From NCBI GenBank assembly GCA_035651115.1, contig DASRGL010000431.1, forward strand, positions 1-64,000: a DNA stretch of 64,000 nucleotides, in the 5' to 3' direction. The notes under the pieces are model-generated. The model searched no databases. It was given only the letters and a program-made list of their open reading frames with translations, and had not been told where the DNA came from. The translations under genes were made by a program, and so were the position numbers. Every line of letters starts with the position of its first letter. Within the stretch, counting starts at the first letter, position 1. This document shows, piece by piece, positions 39,450 through 48,325 of the stretch. The stretch is from DASRGL01 sp035651115. Lineage in GTDB: Bacteria; Armatimonadota; Chthonomonadetes; Chthonomonadales; Chthonomonadaceae.

Positions 39450-40706
39450 GTGCGCGTTCTCATGCTGTCGTGGGAGTACCCGCCCAAGATCGTCGGAGGC
39501 ATCGCCCGCCATGTCGAAGAACTGTCCTGGGCGCTGGCAAAGCGACCGGATACGGAAGTTCATGTCGTCACCTGTGAGTTTCCCGGCGCGCCCGCCGAAG
39601 AGACCTACAACGGGGTGCATATCCATCGGGTCACGCCCTACGACGCCCCCGGAGGCCACAAGGATTTCATCCACTGGGTGCATCAACTCAATGCCGCCAT
39701 GCGGGATCGCGCGCACGCTCTCTGCCGCGAATGGCTGGCCCCGAAGACCGCCGGCGGCACGCCCAAAGACCCCAAAAAGCTCTCCGAGAAGGACGGCATC
39801 CTGCTCCATGCGCACGACTGGCTGGCCTATTTTGCCGGGGTCGAACTCAAGCACGCTTTCAAGCTGCCCTTCCTGGCGACCGTCCATGCCACCGAGTTCG
39901 GGCGCAACAACGGCATCCACTCCGACATTTCGCGCTATATTGACCATATCGAGCATAATCTCGTCAGCGAGGCGTGGCGCGTCATCGTCTGCTCCGGCTT
40001 TATGAAGGGCGAAGTCGAGTACGCGCTGCAAGTCCCGCCTGATAAGATAGACGTCATCTACAACGGCATCCACACAGAGAAGTTCGATTTCGAGTTCCCG
40101 CCGGACGAGGCCGCCGCGTTCCGCGCCCAGTTTGCGGCCCCGGAAGAGAAGATCATCATGTTCGTCGGGCGGGGCGTGCGGGAGAAGGGCGCGCAGGTTC
40201 TTATTGACGCCCTGCCGAAGGTGCGCGCCGGGTATCATGATACGAAGCTAGTCATCGCGGGCGGCGGGTATAAGCAGCACCTCATTGACCAGGCCAACGC
40301 GCTCGGCGTCGGGCGGCACGTCTATTTCACCGGCTTCATTCGCGACGAGATGCTGCTGCGCCTCTACAAAGTGGCCGACGTCGCCTGCTTCCCCAGCCTC
40401 TACGAGCCGTTCGGCATCGTCGCGCTGGAAGCGATGGCCGCGCGCACGCCCGTTGTCGTCTCGGATGCGGGCGGGCTGAAAGAGATTGTCGAACCGGACG
40501 TGACCGGAACCGTCACCTGGCTCAACAACAGCGACAGCCTGGCCTGGGGGCTGCTGCGCGTGCTGCACAATCCGCAGTTCGCCCGCGAGATGGCTGACCG
40601 CGCCTATGAAGTCGTCAAGACGCGGTTCAACTGGGATCGCATCGCCGAGCAGACGGAGGCGGTCTACAAACGTATCTGGAAAGAGTACAAAGCGAGTGCG
40701 TGGTGA
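39450..40706 (+). CDS. Glycosyltransferase family 4 (glycogen synthase-like)
   Basis: A 418-residue GT-B enzyme. The N-terminal domain begins MRVLMLSWEYPPKIVGGIAR (KxGG-like acceptor loop) with HAHDWLAYFAGVEL. The C-terminal donor domain has FVGRGVREKGAQVLIDALPK and the EX7E-type SLYEPFGIVALEAMAARTPV. It resembles GlgA/GlgM-type NDP-glucose alpha-glucosyltransferases. GTG 39450 has GGAGGAGAG upstream; a longer frame from 39234 is leader. First gene of a five-gene unit with spacings of 13 nt, 30 nt and two 4-nt overlaps, which points to glucan or sugar metabolism. Confidence 0.88.
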   Translation: MRVLMLSWEYPPKIVGGIARHVEELSWALAKRPDTEVHVVTCEFPGAPAEETYNGVHIHRVTPYDAPGGHKDFIHWVHQLNAAMRDRAHALCREWLAPKTAGGTPKDPKKLSEKDGILLHAHDWLAYFAGVELKHAFKLPFLATVHATEFGRNNGIHSDISRYIDHIEHNLVSEAWRVIVCSGFMKGEVEYALQVPPDKIDVIYNGIHTEKFDFEFPPDEAAAFRAQFAAPEEKIIMFVGRGVREKGAQVLIDALPKVRAGYHDTKLVIAGGGYKQHLIDQANALGVGRHVYFTGFIRDEMLLRLYKVADVACFPSLYEPFGIVALEAMAARTPVVVSDAGGLKEIVEPDVTGTVTWLNNSDSLAWGLLRVLHNPQFAREMADRAYEVVKTRFNWDRIAEQTEAVYKRIWKEYKASAW

Positions 40707-40719
40707 AAGGAGTTCCGCG

Positions 40720-41199
40720 ATGAACGTTCCCGAATATGTGGCGAATCAGACCGAGCGCATAGCGGAGGCGCTGGCCCATTTTGTCGCGACGACAAAGGAA
40801 GACAAGCTCGACTGGCAGCCGACGCAGGAGGGCCACGCGCCCTGCCGTTCCGTCTACCAGCAGATCAGCGAGTGCGTCGTCGTCAACCGGGTTTTCGCCA
40901 GGATGCTGCGCGGGGAGATCGAGTCGGCCCCGCTTGGAGAGAGGCCGGAGATCACCTTTGCCAGCCCGCAGGACGCGCAGGAGCAGTTGCTTGCCAGCGC
41001 GCGGGAACTGGCCGAGGCCCTACGCGGGCTATCGGATGCAGACCTGGCCCGCGAGTACAAGCATCCGCGCGGGACGATGCGCGGCGAGAACTTTATCCTG
41101 ATGGCCTACCGCAACATGGCCTATCATGCCGGGCAGATCAACTTCATTCAGACCCTCTACGGCGACACCGAGTTCCACGTGCCGTCCAACTGGCGCTGA
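40720..41199 (+). CDS. DinB-family four-helix protein
   Basis: A 159-residue protein. DinB/DfsB-like features: N-terminal helix TERIAEALAHFVATTKEDKL with DWQPTQEGHAP, SVYQQISECVVVNRVF, and C-terminal MAYRNMAYHAGQINFIQTLY (metal-ligand His). Members bind metal and some act as thiol S-transferases or hydrolases; the function here is unknown. The gene lies 13 nt after the glycosyltransferase and 30 nt before the glycosidase. Confidence 0.8.
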   Translation: MNVPEYVANQTERIAEALAHFVATTKEDKLDWQPTQEGHAPCRSVYQQISECVVVNRVFARMLRGEIESAPLGERPEITFASPQDAQEQLLASARELAEALRGLSDADLAREYKHPRGTMRGENFILMAYRNMAYHAGQINFIQTLYGDTEFHVPSNWR

Positions 41200-41229
41200 A
41201 GCCGCACCGACGGGAGCCTTTGCGCCGCC

Positions 41230-43716
41230 ATGCAGACACGCCTCGATCCCCTCGCCCTGCTGGAACGTCCCGATAAGTGGTATCTCGGCGGCGGCAGAGC
41301 GACCCTATTCGCGCCCGCGTTCCCTATATGGCTCGATACCCCCGGCTTCTGGGACGAGGCGTATTTCGCCGATATTCGCCTGGAACGGCTGTTCTGCGTC
41401 CTGCTGCTAGATGAGAACGGGCGTCCGCTCACGCTGCGCCGCGCCGTGCGCCGCTGGACGCCCGACCGCCTGCTGCACATCTACACGGTGGAGGGCGCTC
41501 CCACTCTGCGCCTTCAGGAAGAGCGGGTCATCACCTCGAACGACACGCTCGCCTGCCGCCTCACCCTCTCCAACTCCGGCGCGGAACCGGCCCGCCTGCA
41601 TCTGATGCTCTGGAGCCTGCAAACGCGGCAAGAACTGCCGCCTGGTCAGTTCGCCACAACGGTCGAGGCGGTGGAACGCGATCTCGACGCGCTCAGTTTT
41701 GCGCATCGCCTGCACTACGGACAGCCCGGCGACACGCCCGCCGAGGTCTACGGTTGGGGCGAGAGAGCAGCGCAGCCTCAGCCTGACAATCCCGTCGTCT
41801 ATGTCGCGCTCGGCGGCAATCGCCTGCCCGACTCCTGGACGGTGAACCTGGCGGAGAGTGCGGATACCTCTCCGCTCTGGCAGGTCTCTATCTTCCCGGA
41901 GAAGTTTCGCGGCGGCACGCTGGCGCAGGAGATGCAGGCCGAAGCGGGCTGGAATCCGAACGGCCTGCTGCACCTGGCCCTGCACTATGTCGCGGAGGCC
42001 GCGCCGGGCGCGTCCGATTCGCTCACCTTCGGAGCCTCTATCGCCTTCGACCGCGCGACCGCCCTTGCCAATCTGCGCCGTGATATGACCAGTGATGTGG
42101 TCGCGCAGAGCCGCCGGAACTGGGAGAGCTATTTCGCCTCCGTTCCCTACTTCGAGTGCAGCGATCCCTACCTGGAACGCTACTACTGGTATCGCTGGTA
42201 CGGCCTGCGCCTGCTGACGGTGGATTTGGCCCTCACCCCCGACCCCTCTCCCGCAGCGTGGGAGAGGGGAGAGGCTAATCACGGGCTTTCTCCTTCTTCC
42301 ACACTCCAACAGAGTGAGAATGAGAGGGATATGCCTTTGTTACAGTCTCCCCTCTCCCGCAGCGTGGGAGAGGGGTCGGGGGTGAGGGCCGCTCATGCCC
42401 TCCCCTTCCCCTGCGTTTTCGAGGGCATCGGCGCATTCCGCGCGCACATCAGCTACTCGGCGCAGTGCCATATTCGAGAGACTTCCTGGATGCATGACCG
42501 GGCGCTGGCGATGGGTTCGCTGGAGAACTTCCTTGCCAACCAGGTGCAGGAGGAGGGCCACCCGGACGACGGCTTTCTGCCGGGCCATCTCTATCTCTGG
42601 CGGCGCGACCGGGGATTCTATCATGCGAACTGGGGCGCGGCGGCGTTACAGGTCTACTACCTGACCGGCGACCGTGATTTTGTACGACGGGTGTATCCTG
42701 GTCTGGTGCGTTATGCGGAGTATTTCGACCGGGAGCGCGACCGCGAACAGAGCGGCCTCTACGATGTCCTCGACCAGGGAGAGACCGGGCAGGAGTACAT
42801 GAGCCGCTACCTGTTCGTGGACGAGTCGGCGGACACCTGGCGCAAAATCCAGGTCAAAGGCGTGGACGCGACCTGCTATCTCTACGAGTTGCAGCGCGCC
42901 CTTGCCGTGTTCGCCCGCGCGTTGGGCGAGAAGGACGATGCGGCCTGGTGGGAGGAGAAGGCGGACGCGACGCGCGACGCCGTGCGGCGGTGGATGTGGG
43001 ACGACGCGGAGCAGATTTTCAAGGATGTCCACCCGGAGACGCGGGAACGCTCGCCCTATAAAGCCGCCGTCGGCTTCTATCCGTTTCTGAGCGACATCGC
43101 GACGCCGCAGCATCTCTCTTCCCTGCGCGATCACCTGACCAACCCGGCGACCTTCGGCACGCCCTATCCGGTTCCAGCCAACAGCGCGGACGATCCCTAT
43201 TTCGACGCCGAGGCGGAGTGGAAAGGCAAGCGCACGAACTGTCCCTGGAACGGGCGTGTCTGGCCGATGACGACTTCGCATGTCGCGGAGGCGCTGGCAA
43301 ACGCGGCCCGCACGCTTGCGCCCGACCTGCGCCCGGACGCCGCCGCGTTCATTCTGCGTTTTATCCGTATGTTGTTCCACGACGGCGACCCGAAGCGCCC
43401 GAACAGCTACGAACACTATAACCCCTATACCGGAATGCCCTGCCTCTATCGCGGCGTGGACGACTATCAGCACTCCTGGGTCGTAGACCTGATTATGAAG
43501 CACGTGGTCGGCATTCAGCCGGAGCCGGGGCCGAACGGAACGCTGGTGATTGATCCGCTGCCGTTCGACCTGGACAGTTTCCGCGCCGAAGGCATTCCCG
43601 TGCGCGGCCATCTCGTGGACGTGATCGTGGGGCGGGCGCAGGGCTTTCTCATCAACGTAGACGGCATCGAGCGCGTACAGTTGCCGACGCCGCAGCGAGT
43701 GGAGATCGTGTTATGA
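41230..43716 (+). CDS. MGH1-like glycoside hydrolase ((alpha/alpha)6 barrel)
   Basis: An 828-residue cytoplasmic protein. An N-terminal beta-sandwich (about 1-300) precedes an (alpha/alpha)6 barrel like those of GH63/GH37/mannosylglycerate hydrolases (RETSWMHDRALAMGSLENFL, DDGFLPGHLYLWRRD, WNGRVWPMTTSHVAEALANA, SYEHYNPYTGMP). Likely acidic catalytic residues are Asp in WMHD and Glu in SYEHY, by analogy only. About residues 333-390 are a repeat-encoded insertion placed between the barrel's first helix and FEGIGAFRAHISYS. The stop overlaps the HAD gene start (ATGA). Confidence 0.78.
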   Translation: MQTRLDPLALLERPDKWYLGGGRATLFAPAFPIWLDTPGFWDEAYFADIRLERLFCVLLLDENGRPLTLRRAVRRWTPDRLLHIYTVEGAPTLRLQEERVITSNDTLACRLTLSNSGAEPARLHLMLWSLQTRQELPPGQFATTVEAVERDLDALSFAHRLHYGQPGDTPAEVYGWGERAAQPQPDNPVVYVALGGNRLPDSWTVNLAESADTSPLWQVSIFPEKFRGGTLAQEMQAEAGWNPNGLLHLALHYVAEAAPGASDSLTFGASIAFDRATALANLRRDMTSDVVAQSRRNWESYFASVPYFECSDPYLERYYWYRWYGLRLLTVDLALTPDPSPAAWERGEANHGLSPSSTLQQSENERDMPLLQSPLSRSVGEGSGVRAAHALPFPCVFEGIGAFRAHISYSAQCHIRETSWMHDRALAMGSLENFLANQVQEEGHPDDGFLPGHLYLWRRDRGFYHANWGAAALQVYYLTGDRDFVRRVYPGLVRYAEYFDRERDREQSGLYDVLDQGETGQEYMSRYLFVDESADTWRKIQVKGVDATCYLYELQRALAVFARALGEKDDAAWWEEKADATRDAVRRWMWDDAEQIFKDVHPETRERSPYKAAVGFYPFLSDIATPQHLSSLRDHLTNPATFGTPYPVPANSADDPYFDAEAEWKGKRTNCPWNGRVWPMTTSHVAEALANAARTLAPDLRPDAAAFILRFIRMLFHDGDPKRPNSYEHYNPYTGMPCLYRGVDDYQHSWVVDLIMKHVVGIQPEPGPNGTLVIDPLPFDLDSFRAEGIPVRGHLVDVIVGRAQGFLINVDGIERVQLPTPQRVEIVL
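42228..42400. repeat. In-frame palindromic repeat pair inside the glycosidase gene
   Basis: An inverted pair: CCCTCACCCCCGACCCCTCT...GGGAGAGGGGAGAGG (42230-42273) and TCCCCTCTCCCGCAGCGTGG...GGGGGTGAGGG (42346-42389), separated by about 70 bp. It encodes LTPDPSPAAWERGE and SPLSRSVGEGSGVR without breaking the frame. The right unit is the same as at 45281-45324. Confidence 0.9.
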
Positions 43717-44381
43717 TTCGCGGACTTATCTTTGACTTTGACGGACTGATTCTGGATACCGAACTGCCGGACTACGAGTCCTGGAAGGAGATATACGAGG
43801 CGCACGGCGGCGCGCTGCCCTTCTCGGTCTGGTCGGAGTGCATCGGGGCGACGAAGTTCTCGTTCGATCCGTTCGACAATCTGGCAAGCCAGGTCGCCAC
43901 GCCCCTGGATCGCGAGGAGGTTCGGGAGCGGCGAATGCGGCGCTATCTGGAGATGATCGAGGCGCAGGCCGTGTTGCCCGGCGTGGAGGCCGCCATCGCC
44001 GACGCACATCGGCTCGGCCTGAAGATCGGGCTGGCGTCCAGTTCCCGGCGCGATTGGGTCGTCGGGCATCTGACCCGGCTCGGCCTGCACGCCCATTTCG
44101 ATACGATCCAGACCGCCGACGACGTGACGCACACCAAGCCGCACCCGGAACTCTATCTGGCGGCATTGGACGCGCTCGGATTGCAGCCGAAGGAGGCCAT
44201 CGCTATCGAAGACTCGCCTGTCGGCATCCGGGCGGCCAACAATGCGGGCATCTTCTGCGTCGCGATCCCGAACGCACTGACCCGCCAGTTGCCGATAGAT
44301 CATGCCGACCTGCGCCTCGACTCTCTGGCCGAACTCCCCTTAGAGCGACTGCTGGCGCTGGTCGAGGAGACGCGCGGATGA
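43713..44381 (+). CDS. HAD hydrolase, beta-phosphoglucomutase-like
   Basis: A 222-residue HAD subfamily IA protein. Motif I is DFDGLILDTE (nucleophile Asp), motif II SSSRRDW (Ser), motif III in THTKPHPELY (Lys), motif IV IEDSPVGIRAANNAG (Asp). The helical cap has the length of beta-phosphoglucomutase or sugar phosphatases. With the glycosidase and FGGY kinase it may handle a sugar phosphate. Starts and ends overlap neighbours by 4 nt. Confidence 0.87.
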   Translation: MIRGLIFDFDGLILDTELPDYESWKEIYEAHGGALPFSVWSECIGATKFSFDPFDNLASQVATPLDREEVRERRMRRYLEMIEAQAVLPGVEAAIADAHRLGLKIGLASSSRRDWVVGHLTRLGLHAHFDTIQTADDVTHTKPHPELYLAALDALGLQPKEAIAIEDSPVGIRAANNAGIFCVAIPNALTRQLPIDHADLRLDSLAELPLERLLALVEETRG

Positions 44382-45973
44382 ACGACACGCCCCTGACGCT
44401 GACGCTGGACATCGGCACCTCTTCGACGCGCGCCCTGCTGTGGGATACCAACGGCGCGGAGGTCGAAGGCGTGCGGGCGCAGACGCCGTACCAGATGCGC
44501 ACGACGCCCGATGGCGGCGTCGAGATGCCCGCCGAGGAGATGCTGGCGCATGTTGGGGAGTGCCTGGATCAGGCGTTAGCGCAGGCAGGCGACCGGGCGC
44601 AGGCGATCCGCGCGGTGGGCATCTCGACCTTCTGGCACTCGCTGCTCGGCCTCGATGCGGGCGGCGAACCGATCACCCCGATCTATAGCTGGGCCGATAC
44701 GCGCGCTGCCGATGCCGCCCGCGCCCTACGAGAACGGCTGGACGAGTCCGCCGTTCATGCCCGCACCGGCTGTGTGATACATCCGTCGTACTATCCCGCG
44801 AAACTGGCCTGGCTTCAGGAGGCGCAGCCGGAACTCATCTGCCGCGTCGCGCGCTGGGTCTCGCCGAGCGAGTTCCTCTTTGCCCGCTTCTTCGGGCCGG
44901 ACGCCTGCCGGGTCTCCGTCTCAATGGCCTCCGGCACGGGCCTGATGAACCAGGAACAGGGCCGCTGGGATGGCGAAACTCTGGCCGCACTTGGCCTGCC
45001 GGAGGAGAAGCTGTCGCCCATCGTGGACCTGAGCGCGAGTTCGCAGGGGTTGCAGGGGGAGTTCGCGGCGCGCTGGCCCGCCCTCCGCGACGTGCCGTTC
45101 TTCCCGGCGGTCGGAGATGGAGCGTGCAGCAACGTCGGCAGCGGATGTGTCTCGCCGGAGCGGTTCGCCATCAACCTCGGCACGTCCGGCGCGATCCGCG
45201 CTATCTGGGAGGAAACACAGGGAAGGGGGAAGAGGGAAGCGGGAAGCGTAGGGGCGCAGCAAGTAGCGCCCTCCGCAGCCTCTCCCCTCTCCCGCAGCGT
45301 GGGAGAGGGGTCGGGGGTGAGGGTCACATCTTCCCCAACGCCTCCCGGCCTGTGGCGCTACCGGGTGGACGCGCGCCGTCCGATCCTGGGAGCCGCCTTC
45401 AGCGACGGCGGCAGCGTCTACGCCTGGATGAAGCGCACGCTGCGACTGCCGCCCGACGAGGAACTGGAACGCCGCCTCGCCGCGATGGAACCGGGCGCGC
45501 ACGGGCTGAGTTTCCTGCCCTTTCTGTCGGGCGAACGCAGTCTCGGCTGGCATCCTGACGCGCGCGGCGCGCTGGTCGGCATGAACCTGGACACTCACCC
45601 GGTCGAGATGCTGCGGGCCGCGATGGAGGCGGTGGCGATGCAGTTCGCATTGGCGGCGGAGCGATTGCGGAAGCGGTTCCCGCAGGCGCGCGAGATCATT
45701 GCGTCCGGCGGCGCACTCGGCCACTCGCCGGCCTGGACGCAGATGTTTGCCGATGCGCTGGGCCAGCCGGTGACGCTGGCGGCGGAGGCGGAGGCGAGCA
45801 GTCGAGGCGCGGCCCTGCTGGCGATGGAGGCGGCGGGCCTGATCGAGAGCGTCCGCACGCCGGAAGCGCGCCTGGGAACGACCTTTACGCCCGATGAGTC
45901 CCGCCATGCCCGCTATGCCGAGATGCAGGCCCGCCAGCAGCGGTACTACGCCCGGCTTATCGAGGAACCGTGA
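44378..45973 (+). CDS. FGGY-family carbohydrate kinase (gluconokinase-like)
   Basis: A 531-residue kinase. Phosphate-1 loop LDIGTSSTRALLWD at the start, substrate and adenosine segments (ISTFWHSLLGLDAGGEPI, YSWADTR, FAINLGTSGAIR), and ASGGALGHSPAWTQMFADAL near the end. The FWHSLLGLD...YSWADTR pattern fits gluconate or xylulose kinases; the call to gluconokinase is tentative. About residues 282-322 are a repeat-derived insertion right after the NLGTSGAIR block. ATG 44378 overlaps the HAD stop (ATGA). Confidence 0.83.
   Translation: MNDTPLTLTLDIGTSSTRALLWDTNGAEVEGVRAQTPYQMRTTPDGGVEMPAEEMLAHVGECLDQALAQAGDRAQAIRAVGISTFWHSLLGLDAGGEPITPIYSWADTRAADAARALRERLDESAVHARTGCVIHPSYYPAKLAWLQEAQPELICRVARWVSPSEFLFARFFGPDACRVSVSMASGTGLMNQEQGRWDGETLAALGLPEEKLSPIVDLSASSQGLQGEFAARWPALRDVPFFPAVGDGACSNVGSGCVSPERFAINLGTSGAIRAIWEETQGRGKREAGSVGAQQVAPSAASPLSRSVGEGSGVRVTSSPTPPGLWRYRVDARRPILGAAFSDGGSVYAWMKRTLRLPPDEELERRLAAMEPGAHGLSFLPFLSGERSLGWHPDARGALVGMNLDTHPVEMLRAAMEAVAMQFALAAERLRKRFPQAREIIASGGALGHSPAWTQMFADALGQPVTLAAEAEASSRGAALLAMEAAGLIESVRTPEARLGTTFTPDESRHARYAEMQARQQRYYARLIEEP
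45225..45345. repeat. In-frame palindromic repeat inside the FGGY kinase gene
   Basis: The core TCCCCTCTCCCGCAGCGTGG...GGGGGTGAGGG (45281-45324) is the same sequence, orientation and reading frame as the right unit in the glycosidase gene, so both proteins contain SPLSRSVGEGSGVR. About 50 bp upstream (AGGGAAGGGGGAAGAGGGAA) is also low-complexity. Confidence 0.9.
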
Positions 45974-46056
45974 GGAGAGTTTGCGCCGCTTTACCACACC
46001 CTTTATGGCCGGGGCCAGGCCGTTTCCACTGCCGCGACGGGTTTTGCTGTACGCTC

Positions 46057-46836
46057 TCAAGCAGGCTGGCGCTCGAACAGGAGGCGCAGCCCTTCCAGTG
46101 TGACCAGTTGATCCACGACCTCGATGGTACGGCTCTCTTTATGGATCAGTTCGGCCAGGCCGCCCGTCGCGATAACACGCGCCCCCTGCCCCAACTCCTG
46201 CCGGAAGCGATCCACCATCGCGTCCGTCTGGCCTGCATAGCCGAAGACAAGGCCGCTCTGCATGGCGTGAACGGTCGTGGTTCCGATAGCGTGGGGCGGG
46301 GCGACCAGTTCCACGCGATACAGGCGGGCCGCCTGCCGGAACAGCGCGTCCATCGAGATGCCGATGCCCGGAATGATCGCGCCGCCGAGGTAGTCGCCGT
46401 TTGCAGCGATGGCGTCGAACGTCGTGGCCGTGCCGAAATCCACGACGATGGCCGGGCCTCCGTACTTCGCGAACGCGCCGATGGCATTGCAGATACGGTC
46501 GGCTCCCACGTCGGAAGCGGGCTGATAGTGGATGCAGATGCCCGTCTCGCTCTCCGGCCCGACAAAAAACGGCTCGGTCTGAAGATAGCGGCGCGAGAGA
46601 TCGGCCAGCGTCTCGTTCATCGTCGGCACGACGCTGGAGATGGCGACTTGCCGCACCTCGCGGAGCGCGATGCCTCGATACTCCAGCAGTTCCTTGACCA
46701 GCATCCCGTGCTCGTCCGTCGTGCGCTCCCGGTCGGTGCGGATGCGCCAGTCCCCGATGAGTTTGGCCTGGTCTCCGCGACCGCGATAGACCCCCAGCAC
46801 GATATTGGTGTTGCCCACATCAATCGCCAGCAGCAT
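46057..46836 (-). CDS. coaX: Type III pantothenate kinase
   Basis: A 259-residue ASKHA-fold kinase: P-loop-like MLLAIDVGNTNIVLGVY (DxGNT), PASDVGADRICNAIGAF (substrate loop, GADR), VVDFGTATTFDAI (second Asp), IIPGIGISMDALF. It phosphorylates pantothenate in CoA synthesis, is insensitive to feedback and needs a monovalent cation. Convergent with the FGGY kinase gene; ATG 46836 follows GAGAGGTGCGG. Confidence 0.93.
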   Translation of the reverse strand: MLLAIDVGNTNIVLGVYRGRGDQAKLIGDWRIRTDRERTTDEHGMLVKELLEYRGIALREVRQVAISSVVPTMNETLADLSRRYLQTEPFFVGPESETGICIHYQPASDVGADRICNAIGAFAKYGGPAIVVDFGTATTFDAIAANGDYLGGAIIPGIGISMDALFRQAARLYRVELVAPPHAIGTTTVHAMQSGLVFGYAGQTDAMVDRFRQELGQGARVIATGGLAELIHKESRTIEVVDQLVTLEGLRLLFERQPA

Positions 46837-46970
46837 CTCCGCACCTCTCGTTCATCCTGCCTACAAGGTCTCGGTCTTTTCTCGTGTACCTGCGTGCCTT
46901 GCGTGGATTCCTTTGCTTGTGCGTAAGTATACCAGAAGCAGGCGACCCGCGCCCTGCGGAGGCCGCCTTC

Positions 46971-46999
46971 TTGACAAGAGTACGCCAAGATATTATAAT
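46971..46999 (+). promoter_or_regulatory. Perfect consensus promoter of the ABC ATPase gene
   Basis: TTGACA (46971-46976), 17-nt spacer, TATAAT (46994-46999), about 98 nt upstream of ATG 47097. All positions match consensus. Confidence 0.8.
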
Positions 47000-47096
47000 C
47001 TCGGCAGCAATCTATTCTACAAACACGCGGCAGCGGGAGTCCTTCCGCCTGTGTCCCGGCAGCCGCGCCCATGCGAATGAGAGGGTGAATCCGAAA

Positions 47097-48245
47097 ATGG
47101 CCGGCGTGACGCTTAAAGATTTAACCAAGACCTTCAATAAGGTGACTGCGGTCAACAGTATCAATCTGGACATTCGGGACAAAGAGTTTATGGTTCTGGT
47201 CGGCCCCTCCGGGTGCGGCAAGACGACAGCCCTGCGCATGATCGCAGGGCTGGAGGAGGCGACCTCCGGCGAGATACGCATCGGAGATCGTCTCGTTAAC
47301 GATGTCTCGCCTAAAGACCGGGACATCGCGATGGTCTTCCAGAACTATGCGCTCTATCCCCACATGAACGTCTATGAGAACATGAGTTTCGGCCTCCGCT
47401 TGAAGCGCACGCCTACCGGTGGCGTCTGGCCGCTCAACTCCCGGCGCACCTACTCGAAAGAGGAGATAGACCGGCGCGTGACCGAGGCAGCGGAGATGCT
47501 GGGCCTGAAACCCTTGCTGCACCGCAAGCCCAAAGAACTCTCCGGCGGACAGCGCCAGCGCGTCGCGCTCGGACGCGCCATCGTGCGGGAGCCGAAGGTC
47601 TTCCTGATGGATGAGCCGCTCTCCAACCTGGATGCCAAGCTGCGCGTGCAGACCCGCGCCGATCTTATCAAGCTGCATCGCCGCCTGGGTATCACGACCG
47701 TCTATGTCACGCACGATCAGGTGGAGGCGATGACGATGGGCGACCGGATCGCCGTCATGAACAACGGCGTCATTCAGCAGGTAGACCGCCCGCTCACCCT
47801 CTACAATCAGCCCGCCAATCTGTTCGTCGCCGGGTTCATCGGCTCTCCCGCCATGAACTTCGTCCCGGTCAATATTGTGCAGCAAGGCAGCGATCTCCTG
47901 GCGGACGCGGGCAGTTTTCAGGTCGTGCTGCCGCCGAAGCAGGCCGAGCGCGCCCGCGACCATATCGGCAAGTCCTGCACGTTCGGCATCCGCCCGGAGG
48001 ACATCTACGACAAGCAGATCGCCGCGCTGGTGACCCCGACGCCCGGCAACACCATCACGGTAGATGTGGACGTCACCGAGCCGCTCGGCAGCGAGATCGA
48101 GATGTATCTGAAGGCGGGCGATGTCTCCCTGATCGCGATGGTGGATAGCGCGTCGCAGGCCAGAGTCGGCGACAGGATCGAGGTCGTCTTCGATATGGAC
48201 AAGTCGCACCTGTTCGACAAGGAGACCGAGCAGGCGTTGTACTGA
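47097..48245 (+). CDS. Sugar ABC transporter ATP-binding protein (MsmK/UgpC/MalK type)
   Basis: A 382-residue protein: Walker A GPSGCGKTT, Q-loop FQNYALYPHMNVYENM, signature LSGGQRQRVALGRA, Walker B VFLMDEPLSNLDA, switch VTHDQ, then a TOBE/MOP-like C-terminal domain (about 240-382, with FGIRPEDIYD). No permease or binding protein is next to it. Such orphan MsmK-type ATPases can serve several sugar importers, which would fit the strong consensus promoter. ATG 47097 was chosen since the chain MAGVTLKDLTKTF aligns with family N-termini. Confidence 0.92.
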   Translation: MAGVTLKDLTKTFNKVTAVNSINLDIRDKEFMVLVGPSGCGKTTALRMIAGLEEATSGEIRIGDRLVNDVSPKDRDIAMVFQNYALYPHMNVYENMSFGLRLKRTPTGGVWPLNSRRTYSKEEIDRRVTEAAEMLGLKPLLHRKPKELSGGQRQRVALGRAIVREPKVFLMDEPLSNLDAKLRVQTRADLIKLHRRLGITTVYVTHDQVEAMTMGDRIAVMNNGVIQQVDRPLTLYNQPANLFVAGFIGSPAMNFVPVNIVQQGSDLLADAGSFQVVLPPKQAERARDHIGKSCTFGIRPEDIYDKQIAALVTPTPGNTITVDVDVTEPLGSEIEMYLKAGDVSLIAMVDSASQARVGDRIEVVFDMDKSHLFDKETEQALY

Positions 48246-48295
48246 GCAACGTGTGGATGGCAGCCGAGAAACGCCAAAGCTTACAGGAAGATTTC

Positions 48296-48325
48296 GGGCC
48301 AGCGATAGCTCTCTATCGCTGGCCC
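48296..48325 (+). terminator. Terminator of the ABC ATPase gene
   Basis: GGGCCAGCGATAG / CTATCGCTGGCCC, a perfect 13-bp stem with a CTCT loop. Confidence 0.7.

Noticed and set aside
43838..44377. N-terminal extension of the FGGY kinase
   Set aside because: The extension is the shadow of the HAD gene. The kinase phosphate loop begins right after ATG 44378, which overlaps the HAD stop.
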